A stretch of DNA of 64,000 nucleotides, from contig JBIOEJ010000011.1 in assembly GCA_044445965.1 (NCBI GenBank), positions 1 to 64,000 of the forward strand, given 5' to 3'. This DNA comes from GAS188 sp044445965. GTDB lineage: Bacteria > Pseudomonadota > Alphaproteobacteria > Rhizobiales > Beijerinckiaceae. Of the stretch, positions 17,537-26,432 are shown piece by piece. The translations under genes were made by a program, and so were the position numbers. How positions within the stretch are numbered: the first letter of the stretch is position 1; every line of letters begins with the position of its first letter. The notes beneath the pieces were generated by a model. The model was not told the DNA's origin. It ran no database searches and saw only the letters and a list, made by a program, of their open reading frames with translations.

Positions 17537-19459
17537 ATGACCGACAAGATGCAAACCGAACGTGAGGGCCTCGACCGACGCAGCCTGCTCGGCCGCACCG
17601 CAACACTGGCCGGCATTGCCGGGTTGACTGCGGGCGCCGGGTCGGTGGCGATGATGCGGCAGGCGCTGGCGCAGCGGGCCAGCGCCGCCGAGGTGAAGCC
17701 TGGCGATCTCGACGAATATTACGGCTTCTCGTCGGGCGGGCAGTCGGGCGAAATCCGTATCATCGGCCTGCCATCCTCGCGCGAGCTGCTGCGCATTCCG
17801 GTGTTCAACCGTTGCAGCGCCACGGGCTGGGGCATCACCAACGAGAGCAAGAAGGTCCTGACCGATGGTCTCTTGCCTGCGACCAAGGCGTTCCTGCAAA
17901 AACGCGCCGGCGGTTACGACTACTATAATGGCGACACCCACCATCCGCACATGTCCTTCACCGACGGCACCTATGACGGGCGCTACTTGTTCGTCAACGA
18001 CAAGGCCAATTGCCGCGTCGCGCGCATCCGCTGCGACGTGATGAAGACCGACAAGATCATTGAAATTCCCAATGCCTCGGACATCCATGGCTTGAGGCCG
18101 CAAAAATTCCCGCGGACCGGCTATGTCTTCGCCAACAGCGAGCACGTGATCCCGATCCCGAACGACGGCTCGGTGCTCGACGATCCGCAGAAGAATTATT
18201 GGTCGGTCTACACGGCGATCGACGGCGACGCGATGCAGATCGCCTGGCAAGTGCTTGTCGACGGCAATCTCGACAACACCGACGCCGACTACCAGGGTAA
18301 ATACAGTTTCTCGACTTGCTACAATCCCGGCAAGGGCGTGACGGTCGCCGAGATGACCGACCACGAACAGGCTTGGGCCGTGATCTTCGACATCAAGGCT
18401 ATCGAGCGCGCGGTTGCCGACGGCGATTACAAGCTGACCAACGGGGTCAAGATCGTCGATGGCCGCAAGGGCTCGAAATACACGCGCTACCTGCCGGTGC
18501 CGAACTCTCCCCATGGCTGCAACACCGCGCCCGACGGCATCCACGTCGTGTTCAACGGCAAGCTGTCGCCGACCGTCACGGTGATCGACGTGCGCAAGCT
18601 CGACGACCTGTTCTCCGGCAAGATCGCAGAGCGCGATATCGTGGTGGCGGAACCGCAGCTTGGCCTTGGCCCTCTGCACACCGCCTACGATGGCCGCGGC
18701 AACGCCTATACGACCCTGTTCATCGACAGCCAGATGGTGAAGTGGAGTATCGAGAAGGCCAAGCGCGCCTTCCAGGGCGAGAAGGTCGATCCCATCATCC
18801 AGAAGCTCGACGTGCACTACCAGCCGGGCCACAACCACACCTCCATGGGCGAGACCAAGGAGGCCGACGGCAAATGGCTGGTGTCGTTGAACAAGTTCTC
18901 CAAGGATCGGTTCCTCGACACCGGCGTATTGAAGGCGGACAACGACCAGCTCATCGACATCTCCGGGGACGAGATGAAGCTCGTGCATGACGGTCCGGTA
19001 TTCGCCGAGCCGCATGACATCTGCATCGTGCACCGCTCCAAGGTGAAGCCGATCAGCGTCTGGAAGCGCGACGACCCGATGTGGGAAGAGGCGCGGCAAT
19101 CGGCTGCAAAGGATGGCGTGAAGCTGGAGGAGGGGGCGAACGTCATACGTGACGGCAACAAGGTGCGCGTCTACATGTATTCCGTTGCGCCGGCCTACAG
19201 CCTCGACATGTTCGAGGTGAATGAAGGCGACGAGGTAACGGTCTTCCTCACCAATATGGATGACGTCGAGGACTTGACGCACGGCTTCACCATCATCCGC
19301 CATGGCATCGCCATGGAAATCGGTCCACAGCAGACCTCGTCGGTAACGTTCGTGGCCGATCGTCCGGGTGTTCACTGGTATTACTGCCAGTGGTTCTGCC
19401 ATGCCCTGCACATGGAGATGTCGGGCCGGATGATCGTGCATCCGAAGAACAAGGCCTGA
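17537..19459 (+). CDS. nosZ: Nitrous-oxide reductase (clade I, Tat-exported)
   Basis: A 640-residue periplasmic copper enzyme that reduces N2O to N2. The twin-arginine signal LDRRSLLGR (R14-R15) marks clade I. The beta-propeller begins with the CuZ ligands in DTHHPH (H135, H136, H138), and further propeller His ligands lie in EPHD and PGHNH. The C-terminal cupredoxin domain carries the CuA site: H582, C617-x3-C621, H625 and M628. All expected metal ligands seem present and the length is normal, so the enzyme should be active. A strong AAGGAGG precedes the ATG. nosD starts 2 nt after the stop. Confidence 0.98.
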   Translation: MTDKMQTEREGLDRRSLLGRTATLAGIAGLTAGAGSVAMMRQALAQRASAAEVKPGDLDEYYGFSSGGQSGEIRIIGLPSSRELLRIPVFNRCSATGWGITNESKKVLTDGLLPATKAFLQKRAGGYDYYNGDTHHPHMSFTDGTYDGRYLFVNDKANCRVARIRCDVMKTDKIIEIPNASDIHGLRPQKFPRTGYVFANSEHVIPIPNDGSVLDDPQKNYWSVYTAIDGDAMQIAWQVLVDGNLDNTDADYQGKYSFSTCYNPGKGVTVAEMTDHEQAWAVIFDIKAIERAVADGDYKLTNGVKIVDGRKGSKYTRYLPVPNSPHGCNTAPDGIHVVFNGKLSPTVTVIDVRKLDDLFSGKIAERDIVVAEPQLGLGPLHTAYDGRGNAYTTLFIDSQMVKWSIEKAKRAFQGEKVDPIIQKLDVHYQPGHNHTSMGETKEADGKWLVSLNKFSKDRFLDTGVLKADNDQLIDISGDEMKLVHDGPVFAEPHDICIVHRSKVKPISVWKRDDPMWEEARQSAAKDGVKLEEGANVIRDGNKVRVYMYSVAPAYSLDMFEVNEGDEVTVFLTNMDDVEDLTHGFTIIRHGIAMEIGPQQTSSVTFVADRPGVHWYYCQWFCHALHMEMSGRMIVHPKNKA

Positions 19460-19461
19460 CC

Positions 19462-20742
19462 ATGCGCGCCCTGCTTGCCGCCGCGGTCGTTTGGCTCGGC
19501 GCCCTCGGCGTGGCGCCGGGCGCGGCGACGCAGGCAGGCGCCGCGGCTGTAGAGGTGGCGCCGGGCGAGTTGCCCGCCGCCCTGTCCCGAGCCGCGCCCG
19601 GCGACACGCTGCGCCTGCGGGCCGGGGTGCATCAGGGCGGCTTCAGCATCGAGAAGGCGCGACTGACGCTCGAGGGTGAGCCCGGCGCCGTGGTCGACGG
19701 TGGTGGCCATGGCCGTGTGCTTTGGGTCAAGGCGGAAGACGTTACGATCCGTCATCTTTCCGTGCGCCATTCGGGTGTCAGCCTGTTCGACATGGATGCC
19801 GGGGTCTTTCTCGACAGGAGCGCCGATCGTGCGACGGTCGAGGACGATGCGTTCGAGGATAACCTGATCGCGGTCTATGTCTGGGGCCCGCGGGACGCGA
19901 CCGTGCGGCGCAACGAGATCCGCGGCCTGACGACGTTGCGCCGATCGGAACGCGGCAGCGCCATCCAATTATGGAACGCTCCCGGCGCGCGTGTCGTCGA
20001 CAACGCCATCGTCTCGGGCCGCGACGGCGTGTTCAGTACCTCCAGCCGGCAGGACATCGTGCGCGGCAACAGCTTCCATGATGTCCGCTTCGCGGTGCAC
20101 TTCATGTACACCAATGACAGCGACGTCTCCGGCAACACGTCGGTCGGCAACGATGTCGGCTACGTGATGATGTACTCGAACGGTCTGCGACTGACCGACA
20201 ACGTATCCGATCATGACCGCGACCACGGCTTGCTGTTCAACTACGTCAACGCTTCCGAGATCGTCGGCAACGTCGTCCGCGGTGGAAAGAAATGCGTGTT
20301 CATCTACAACGCCAACAAGAACCGCTTCGCCGACAACTGGTTCGAAGGCTGCGATATCGGCGTGCATTTCACCGCCGGTTCCGAGCGCAATGAAATCACG
20401 GGCAATGCTTTCATCGGCAACCGCAAGCAGGTCATGTATGTCGGCACCCGTTCCCTGGATTGGTCGGTCGACGGGCGCGGCAATTACTGGAGCGATAATG
20501 CAGCCTTCGACCTGAACGGCGACGGGATCGCGGACGAGGCCTACCGCCCGAATGACGTGATCGACCAGGTGGTCTGGCGCGCCCCCGCCGCCAAGCTGTT
20601 GCTGAACAGCCCGGCGGTGCATGTGGTGCGTTGGGCGCAGTCGCAATTCCCGGCGATCCACCCTGGCGGCGTGATCGACAGCGCGCCCTTGATGGCGCCG
20701 CCCCATCCCGCGGCGCTCGCCCGATTGGAGGCCGAGCGATGA
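19462..20742 (+). CDS. nosD: NosD, periplasmic copper-site maturation protein
   Basis: A 426-residue protein with a signal peptide (about 1-27) followed by right-handed parallel beta-helix (carbohydrate-binding/CASH) repeats rich in GN, DN and N-x-I-x-G turns, for example RGNSFHDV and SGNTSVGNDVGYVMMYSNG. It works with the NosFY ABC transporter in building the CuZ cluster of NosZ. The ATG at 19462 is 2 nt after nosZ; the frame is open upstream within nosZ. Its stop overlaps the nosF start (ATGA). Confidence 0.95.
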   Translation: MRALLAAAVVWLGALGVAPGAATQAGAAAVEVAPGELPAALSRAAPGDTLRLRAGVHQGGFSIEKARLTLEGEPGAVVDGGGHGRVLWVKAEDVTIRHLSVRHSGVSLFDMDAGVFLDRSADRATVEDDAFEDNLIAVYVWGPRDATVRRNEIRGLTTLRRSERGSAIQLWNAPGARVVDNAIVSGRDGVFSTSSRQDIVRGNSFHDVRFAVHFMYTNDSDVSGNTSVGNDVGYVMMYSNGLRLTDNVSDHDRDHGLLFNYVNASEIVGNVVRGGKKCVFIYNANKNRFADNWFEGCDIGVHFTAGSERNEITGNAFIGNRKQVMYVGTRSLDWSVDGRGNYWSDNAAFDLNGDGIADEAYRPNDVIDQVVWRAPAAKLLLNSPAVHVVRWAQSQFPAIHPGGVIDSAPLMAPPHPAALARLEAER

Positions 20743-21647
20743 ACGGGCCGACGATCATGCTGCGCGCGGTGAGCAAGCGCTTCGGCGCGCATTGGGCGGC
20801 GCGTGATGTGGATCTGTCGCTGGACGGTGGCGAATGCGTCGGGTTGGTCGGCCACAACGGTGCCGGCAAGAGCACGCTGATCAAGCTGATGCTCGGCCTC
20901 ATTCGCCCGACCGAAGGCAAGGCGCAGGTGCTCGGCGAGGATCCTGCGTCCGGTCGCGCCAGCGCCCGGCAGTTTCTCGGCTATCTGCCGGAGAATGTCG
21001 CATTCCATCCGGCGATGACAGGGGAGGAAACGCTCGCCTTCTATGCTCGACTGAAGCGGCAGGACACCCGGCGCAATCAGGCGCTGCTCGATCGCGTCGG
21101 TCTCGGAGCTGCCGCTCGACGCCGGGTCGGCACCTATTCGAAGGGGATGCGCCAACGGCTCGGTCTGGCGCAGGCGCTGCTCGGAAGGCCCCGCGCCTTG
21201 CTGCTCGACGAACCGACGAGCGGGCTCGATCCTGCGTTGCGCCACCGATTCTACGAGATCATCGGCGAGCTGCGCGATGAAGGTGCCGCCGTGCTCCTCT
21301 CCTCGCACGCGCTCGCCGAACTGGAGGGCCATGTCGATCGCGTGGTGGTCATGAACCACGGCCGGAAGCTGGCGGACGGCGACGTTCGACAACTGCGCCG
21401 ACTCGCCGGGATTCGCCCGCGATTGCGCGTGCGGTTGGCGCGCGCGCCGCGTGCCGTGGTCAATGGCCGCGACCCATGGAGCGCCTGGCAGCGTCTCGGC
21501 GGCGACGTGCTCGAGACCGAATGCGACGAGCGCGAAATCGCGGCGCTGCTGCGCACCATGCCCTCGGGCATCGACGAGGTGGAGATCCTGCGTCCGAGTC
21601 TCGACGAGGTGTATGCCGCATTCGGGCGAGCCGGGGACGTGCCGTGA
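20739..21647 (+). CDS. nosF: NosF, ABC ATPase for NosZ maturation
   Basis: A 302-residue cytoplasmic ATPase with Walker A GHNGAGKST (about 38-46), the signature YSKGMRQRLGLAQALL (a YSKGM variant usual in NosF), Walker B ALLLDEPTSGLD and a His switch in LSSHALAELEG. With NosY it forms the transporter partnered by NosD. It is joined by ATGA to nosD and by GTGA to nosY, so the block is translationally coupled. Confidence 0.96.
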   Translation: MNGPTIMLRAVSKRFGAHWAARDVDLSLDGGECVGLVGHNGAGKSTLIKLMLGLIRPTEGKAQVLGEDPASGRASARQFLGYLPENVAFHPAMTGEETLAFYARLKRQDTRRNQALLDRVGLGAAARRRVGTYSKGMRQRLGLAQALLGRPRALLLDEPTSGLDPALRHRFYEIIGELRDEGAAVLLSSHALAELEGHVDRVVVMNHGRKLADGDVRQLRRLAGIRPRLRVRLARAPRAVVNGRDPWSAWQRLGGDVLETECDEREIAALLRTMPSGIDEVEILRPSLDEVYAAFGRAGDVP

Positions 21648-22471
21648 GGCAAGTCGGCATCATCGTCGGCAAGGAAGTGCGCGACGGGTTGCGCAACCGC
21701 TGGGTCGTCGCGATCACGTTCCTGCTGGCGGCTTTCGCGCTGACACTCGCCTTCCTCGGGGCCGCGCCCACCGGCCTCGTCAAGGTTGCTCCGCTCACCG
21801 TAACCATCGTCAGCCTGTCCAGCCTGACGATCTTGCTGCTGCCGCTGATCGCGCTCCTGCTCTCCTACGATGCGATCGTCGGTGAGATCGATCGTGGCAC
21901 GATGGCGCTGCTATTGGCCTATCCGGTGGCGCGCTGGCAGGTCGTGCTCGGCAAGTTCGTCGGCCACGCGCTGATCCTCGCCTTCGCAACCGTCGTCGGC
22001 TATGGCGCTGCCGGGGGCGCAGTGGCGCTGACCGGCGGCGCCGACCCGGAGGCTTGGCGCGGGTTCGTGTTGCTCGTCGCTACGTCAATCCTGCTGGGCG
22101 CCGCCTTCATCGCCATCGGCTATCTGGTCAGCGCGTCGGTGCAAGACCGCGGCACGGCCGGCGGCATCGCGGTCGGCATCTGGCTGCTGTTCGTGCTGAT
22201 CTACGACATGGTGCTGCTCGGCGTCCTGGTTGCCGATCAGGGCCGCACCCTCACGGCCGCCATGCTGAACTGGTTGCTGCTGCTCAATCCGGCCGATGCA
22301 TTCCGCCTGTTCAACCTCGCGGGCACGCCCGGTGTCGGCAGCTTCTCCGGGATGGCCGGGCTTGCGGACCAATCTCGCCTGGCGCCGCCCGTCCTCTTGA
22401 CCGCAATGACGCTTTGGGTTGTCGCGCCGCTGGCAGCGACCGTGGCGCTGTTCTCACGGAGGCAGTTGTGA
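21644..22471 (+). CDS. nosY: NosY, ABC permease for NosZ maturation
   Basis: A 275-residue inner-membrane protein with about six helices (first about 20-42, last about 250-270) of the ABC-2 type. Hallmarks are KEVRDGLRNRW at the N-terminus, YDAIVGEIDRGTMALLLAYPVARWQVVLGKF and LLLLNPADAFRLFNL. It starts at a GTG (21644) that overlaps the nosF stop and ends overlapping the GTG of nosL, so no ATG start is used here. Partner of NosF and NosD. Confidence 0.95.
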   Translation: MRQVGIIVGKEVRDGLRNRWVVAITFLLAAFALTLAFLGAAPTGLVKVAPLTVTIVSLSSLTILLLPLIALLLSYDAIVGEIDRGTMALLLAYPVARWQVVLGKFVGHALILAFATVVGYGAAGGAVALTGGADPEAWRGFVLLVATSILLGAAFIAIGYLVSASVQDRGTAGGIAVGIWLLFVLIYDMVLLGVLVADQGRTLTAAMLNWLLLLNPADAFRLFNLAGTPGVGSFSGMAGLADQSRLAPPVLLTAMTLWVVAPLAATVALFSRRQL

Positions 22472-22974
22472 CACGTGTCTTGGCTACGTTGCTGCTACTG
22501 GCACTGGCGGCCTGCCATGAGGAGCCGCAGGAGAGTGCCGCGCCGCCGCCTCAGGAAATCAGCGACGAGGCGATCGGCCAGTTCTGCGGTATGATCTTGA
22601 CCGAGCACCCTGGACCGAAGGCCCAGATATTCGCGCGCGACCAGGCGAAGCCCGTCTGGTTCGCCTCGGTGCGCGACGCGATCGCCTACACCATGCTGCC
22701 CGAGCTGCCGAGGGATGTGACGGCGATCTACGTCAGTGACATGGCGCGCGCGCATGATTGGGACCAGCCCGAGCCTGGCACTTGGGTCGAGGCGCACAAA
22801 GCCCTCTACGTGATCGGCAGCAGGCGCAAGAGCGGCATGGATACGGACGAAGCCGTGCCTTTCGGCGAAGAGGTCGCCGCGCGCCGTTTCGCGATGGAGA
22901 ATGGCGGACGGGTCGTGCCTTTCGCCGATATTCCGCAATCCTATATTCTCGGCTCCGGCGGAAACGGATCATGA
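22468..22974 (+). CDS. nosL: NosL, copper-binding lipoprotein chaperone
   Basis: A 168-residue lipoprotein with lipobox LALAAC (C16), anchored to the outer leaflet of the inner or inner leaflet of the outer membrane. It carries the Cu(I) site FCGM (C40, M42) typical of NosL and delivers copper to apo-NosZ. Start GTG at 22468 overlaps the nosY stop; its stop overlaps the nosX ATG. Confidence 0.95.
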   Translation: MTRVLATLLLLALAACHEEPQESAAPPPQEISDEAIGQFCGMILTEHPGPKAQIFARDQAKPVWFASVRDAIAYTMLPELPRDVTAIYVSDMARAHDWDQPEPGTWVEAHKALYVIGSRRKSGMDTDEAVPFGEEVAARRFAMENGGRVVPFADIPQSYILGSGGNGS

Positions 22975-24026
22975 GCCGGAACCTCGGAGCGACCCTTCAA
23001 GCGAGGCTCGGAACGATTCCGCGGCGGCGCTTCATCACCATCGCGGCGGCTGCCGCCGGCTTACCACTGCTGATGCTGCCGCGGGGGCGGGAGGCTACGC
23101 CGGAGTCGCAGCTCCGGATTTGGACCGGCAGTGCGCTGGGCGCCGACGCCATGCTGCAGATCGCGCATCCGGATCCTGCCGCCGCCGACCGGCTGATCGA
23201 GCTTAGTCTGCAGGAGGTGGCGCGGCTCGAGCGCATCCTCAGCCTGTATCGGGAAGACTCGGCGCTGTCCCGGCTCAATCGCGACGGATATCTGGACGAT
23301 CCACCCTCCGATCTCTTGCGTCTGCTTGCCGCGAGCGAGCGGTTCAGCGTGCTGACCGCAGGCGCCTTCGACGTGACGGTGCAGCCTCTATGGGAAGTTT
23401 ACGCCGGTCATTTCGGGCGGCCGGGCGCCGATCCGGCCGGTCCACCGCGGACTGCCGTCGCCGCTGCGTTGGCGCGCGTCGGCCATGGCCGCGTTCTCCT
23501 GGATGCGCGGCGTATTGCCTTCGCGGCGCCTGGCATGGCGATCACGCTCAACGGCATCGGGCAGGGCTATATCACCGATCGCGTCGTCGAGCGTCTGCGC
23601 GCTGCGGGCGTCGCGCATGCGCTGGTGGACATGGGAGAAACGCACGCGATCGGCGATCATCCCGCCGGCGCGCCGTGGACCGTCGGGCTCGAGGATCCGC
23701 GTGCGCCTGGAAAGGTTTCGGAGCGCGTTCACCTGGTGGACTGCGCCGTTGCGACCTCCGGCGGCTACGGCACGCAATTCGATGCGGACGGCCGATTCAA
23801 TCACATCTTCGATCCGGCGGATGGCAGGACGAGCTGGCGCTGCCTGTCCGTTTCCGTCATCGCTCCGGATGCCACGACCGCCGACGCGCTCTCGACCGCG
23901 TTCACGCTGATGCCGCTCGACGAGACGCAGCGTCTGATCACGACGCTCGATCTGCGCGCGCATTTCGTTTTGGCGGACGGCTCGCGCTTGATGCAGGCGC
24001 GAGCTGTCCGAACTCGCGCCGGCTAG
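22971..24026 (+). CDS. nosX: NosX, FMN transferase (ApbE family) for NosR
   Basis: A 351-residue periplasmic ApbE-type FAD:protein FMN transferase. The Tat-like signal PRRRFITIAAAAAG lies at about 17-30. Family motifs are YREDSALSRLNR, FDVTVQPLW, LNGIGQGYITDRV, DMGETHAIG, ATSGGYGTQF and HIFDPADG, then a DATTADALSTAF metal/FAD site. It is expected to attach FMN covalently to the SGATVT threonine of NosR. Last gene of the coupled run; the DUF1858 gene follows after 26 nt with its own AGGAGG. Confidence 0.95.
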   Translation: MSRNLGATLQARLGTIPRRRFITIAAAAAGLPLLMLPRGREATPESQLRIWTGSALGADAMLQIAHPDPAAADRLIELSLQEVARLERILSLYREDSALSRLNRDGYLDDPPSDLLRLLAASERFSVLTAGAFDVTVQPLWEVYAGHFGRPGADPAGPPRTAVAAALARVGHGRVLLDARRIAFAAPGMAITLNGIGQGYITDRVVERLRAAGVAHALVDMGETHAIGDHPAGAPWTVGLEDPRAPGKVSERVHLVDCAVATSGGYGTQFDADGRFNHIFDPADGRTSWRCLSVSVIAPDATTADALSTAFTLMPLDETQRLITTLDLRAHFVLADGSRLMQARAVRTRAG

Positions 24027-24052
24027 GCTTGCGGCCCGAGCAGGAGGTTTCC

Positions 24053-24280
24053 ATGCCGATTACGTTCGACCAGCTGGTCGATGACGTTATGCGCCGATGG
24101 CCGGGAACCATTCGCGTATTCCTCGATCACAAGTTCCTGTGCGTCGGATGCCCGATCGCCAATCTTCACACGGTCGAGGACTCTTGCAGCGCGCACGGCG
24201 CCGACCTTGCCATGTTCCTGGCATGTCTCAACGAGCTCCCCCAAAAGAACCGCGCCGAGCCGCCGGAATGCGAAAACTAA
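24053..24280 (+). CDS. DUF1858-domain protein
   Basis: A 75-residue cytoplasmic protein of the DUF1858 family (also the N-terminal domain of ScdA-like and hybrid-cluster-associated proteins). The family pattern is visible: TFDQLVDDVMRRWPGTIRVF, then CVGCPIANLHTVEDSCSAHG with three cysteines, which suggests iron-sulfur or nitrosative-stress chemistry. AGGAGG precedes the ATG. It follows nosX and overlaps the convergent Crp/Fnr gene by 4 nt at the stops. Such small proteins are frequently encoded beside denitrification genes. Confidence 0.88.
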   Translation: MPITFDQLVDDVMRRWPGTIRVFLDHKFLCVGCPIANLHTVEDSCSAHGADLAMFLACLNELPQKNRAEPPECEN

Positions 24281-24975
24281 TCTACCGAGCGCTCCGCCAG
24301 CGTGAGCAGCTTATGCGCGTCTCGGATCACGATCTTCTGACGCCCACCTTCGACGAGGCCCCGATTTTCCCAGGCGCTCAGGATGCGGCTCACCGTATGC
24401 AGGGTCGTTCCGGTCATCTCGGCAACGTCTTGGCGGCTGATCGGGAAATCGATCTTGACGCCATTCTCGGTCCTGCGGCCGGCCTGCTTGGCCAGGCGCA
24501 GGAGAGCGTGGGCGACGCGGCGCTCCACCTCTTCGGTCGACATCTCGACCACCCGGGTGTGTGCATCCTGCAACCTCGAGCCGATCGTCTGCAATGTGGT
24601 GAGCGCGAGCGACGGGAATTTGCAGACAAGGTCAGGCCACAAGCGCGAAGCCCAGACGAGCGCTACGCTGTCGACGACGGCGGTGGCGGTCGCGGGGTAG
24701 GTCGAGCGGCCGATCGCCTTGGCGATCCCGAACAGTTCGCCCGGGACGACGTAGCGCACCACCACCTGTTGTCCCGCCGGGGTCAGTCTCACGACGCGCA
24801 GGTGGCCGTGCAGCAGGACGAAAAACCATTTGGCCTCCTGATCCTGCTCGAAAACATCCACGCCCTTCGGGTAAGAGACGGACCGAGCTTCGACGAGAAT
24901 CTCGTCGATATCATTCGAGCCGAGACCCTTGAAGAGAGGCAGCTCCGCGATGAGCGAGGCGTCAAGCGCGGCCAT
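24277..24975 (-). CDS. Crp/Fnr-family regulator, Dnr/NnrR-like
   Basis: A 232-residue regulator with an N-terminal cyclic-nucleotide-binding-fold sensor (about 15-125), a dimerisation helix (about 125-150) and a Crp-type helix-turn-helix (about 170-215: ISRQDVAEMTGTTLHTVSRILSAWENRGLV). The four cysteines that bind the Fnr cluster are absent, so it is not an O2-sensing Fnr. Absence of the cluster plus placement between nos genes and nnrS suggests an NO-responsive Dnr/NnrR-type activator. Likely targets are the TTG-N8-CAA sites before nosR and nnrS. It is divergent to nnrS across 183 bp. Confidence 0.9.
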   Translation of the reverse strand: MAALDASLIAELPLFKGLGSNDIDEILVEARSVSYPKGVDVFEQDQEAKWFFVLLHGHLRVVRLTPAGQQVVVRYVVPGELFGIAKAIGRSTYPATATAVVDSVALVWASRLWPDLVCKFPSLALTTLQTIGSRLQDAHTRVVEMSTEEVERRVAHALLRLAKQAGRRTENGVKIDFPISRQDVAEMTGTTLHTVSRILSAWENRGLVEGGRQKIVIRDAHKLLTLAERSVD

Positions 24976-25062
24976 TCAATTGAACTCCCGGGTTGATGGC
25001 GGTTCGGAGCCTTTGCCGATCAGCATGGGCCGACATCCAGCACCTCCGAGGGCGTCACCGGT

Positions 25063-25076
25063 TTGACCCAGCGCAA
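25063..25076. promoter_or_regulatory. Candidate FNR/NNR-type operator upstream of nnrS
   Basis: TTGACCCAGCGCAA (TTG-N8-CAA) lies 82 nt before the nnrS ATG and 87 nt before the Crp/Fnr gene start. It agrees with the nosR-side site at 15011-15024 in 12 of 14 positions, including the non-conserved centre. It could serve nnrS, the regulator gene, or both. Confidence 0.45.
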
Positions 25077-25158
25077 AGATGAGCGAATGCGAAAGGCCTA
25101 CGCGGTTGCGTCGAGTGCAGCGCGACGGGAGCCTTGAGTCTAGTGACGCTCAGACGAC

Positions 25159-26226
25159 ATGATTGCGATCGCAGCTCACCGCATCTTTTTCCCTGCCGCC
25201 TTGGCCCAGGCGATGGTCGACATCGGCGTCTGGGTTTTTGCGCCGCCTCCTTTTGTGCTTCCGCTATGGCACGCGCATGAACTCGTCTTCGGCTATGGGC
25301 TCGCGGTGGCTGCCGGTTTCCTGTTCACGAAGACGACGCCTCGGGCAATCCTCCTCGCTGCCGCCCTGTGGACCACCGCGCGATTGGTCTGGCTGACGCC
25401 CAACAGCTCGCCCATGCTTCGCGCGGCTCTGACCGTCCTGGCGACGGGCGTGATCGTCACGATCGCCGCAGGGAGCTTCTGGCGGGGGATCAAGCGCGGA
25501 CAGAATGTCGTCTTTCCGACTCCCCTCCTGGTTCTCGGCCTTTGCGAGCTTGCGTCCCAATTGCCGGCGCTCGGAGTGGGCGCCGAGGTCGAGAGGCCGG
25601 CGGTGCTGACGGCGCTTTTTGCCATGGTCGGCCTCATCCTGGTCATGGGAGGGCGCATCGTCGGTGCGGCCCTTTCCGGCTTGGTGCAGCGCTTGGGCGG
25701 CGCTCGCATGGCGCCTCGCCTTGGACTGGAGATCGCGATCCTGGCGGCCCTGGCCGGCGTTGCCCTTTCGTTCGCCCTCGACGCGCCGCCACTGATGCTC
25801 GCCGCCTTCGCCTTTGCGGGCAGCGGGGTGGTGCTGTTTCGGGTCGCTTCCTGGCATGCGGCCTTGCGCCTGGCCGGCCTTGATCTCCTGACATTGTTGC
25901 TGGCGCAGCTCTTCATCGCCGCGGGCCTTGCCGGGATAGGCGCGAAAGGCCTCGATCCGGCTTGGCCCGGGAGCGCGCCGCTCCATCTCGTCACGATCGG
26001 CGGGATCGGAATGACGACCCTCGCCATGATGCTGAAGACGGCCGCTCAGCGCGAGCGTCGGAAGATGCCGATCCGGATTATCGGCGCGACCGCATTTCTT
26101 CTGGCCGTCGCGGCGGTTCTGCGCGCGGGCTTCCATGCCTTTCCCGACATAGCCTATCCGTTGGCGGCATCGGCTTGGATCTTCGCGATGGCGCTCTCCT
26201 CAATCTGGCTGGTGTGGCGCCGCTGA
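25159..26226 (+). CDS. nnrS: NnrS-family haem/copper membrane protein
   Basis: A 355-residue inner-membrane protein with about ten to twelve hydrophobic helices. Signature elements are LPLWHAHELVFGYGLAVAAGFLFT near residues 35-58 (His ligands), GGRIVGAAL and HLVTIGGIGMTTLAMM near residue 275. NnrS proteins bind haem and copper and protect against nitrosative stress; they are usually under NnrR/Dnr control. It is divergent to the Crp/Fnr gene with a candidate site between them. Confidence 0.93.
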   Translation: MIAIAAHRIFFPAALAQAMVDIGVWVFAPPPFVLPLWHAHELVFGYGLAVAAGFLFTKTTPRAILLAAALWTTARLVWLTPNSSPMLRAALTVLATGVIVTIAAGSFWRGIKRGQNVVFPTPLLVLGLCELASQLPALGVGAEVERPAVLTALFAMVGLILVMGGRIVGAALSGLVQRLGGARMAPRLGLEIAILAALAGVALSFALDAPPLMLAAFAFAGSGVVLFRVASWHAALRLAGLDLLTLLLAQLFIAAGLAGIGAKGLDPAWPGSAPLHLVTIGGIGMTTLAMMLKTAAQRERRKMPIRIIGATAFLLAVAAVLRAGFHAFPDIAYPLAASAWIFAMALSSIWLVWRR

Positions 26227-26432
26227 GGACAACGGCGCCGGCTCTCCCAAGCCGCGCACCGTTTGCGCAGCTTTCGATCGCCTTCTTTGTTCCACGACAA
26301 TCAAAGGTCGGGATGGACCGTGTACGCCAGCAATGGAGGTCGCCGGATGCCGTGGTCGCGATGAGGTCTGAACCATGATCACGGCCCAGCGAGCGCCCGG
26401 CGAATGACGATGCAGCCGATCTGATCAACCGG

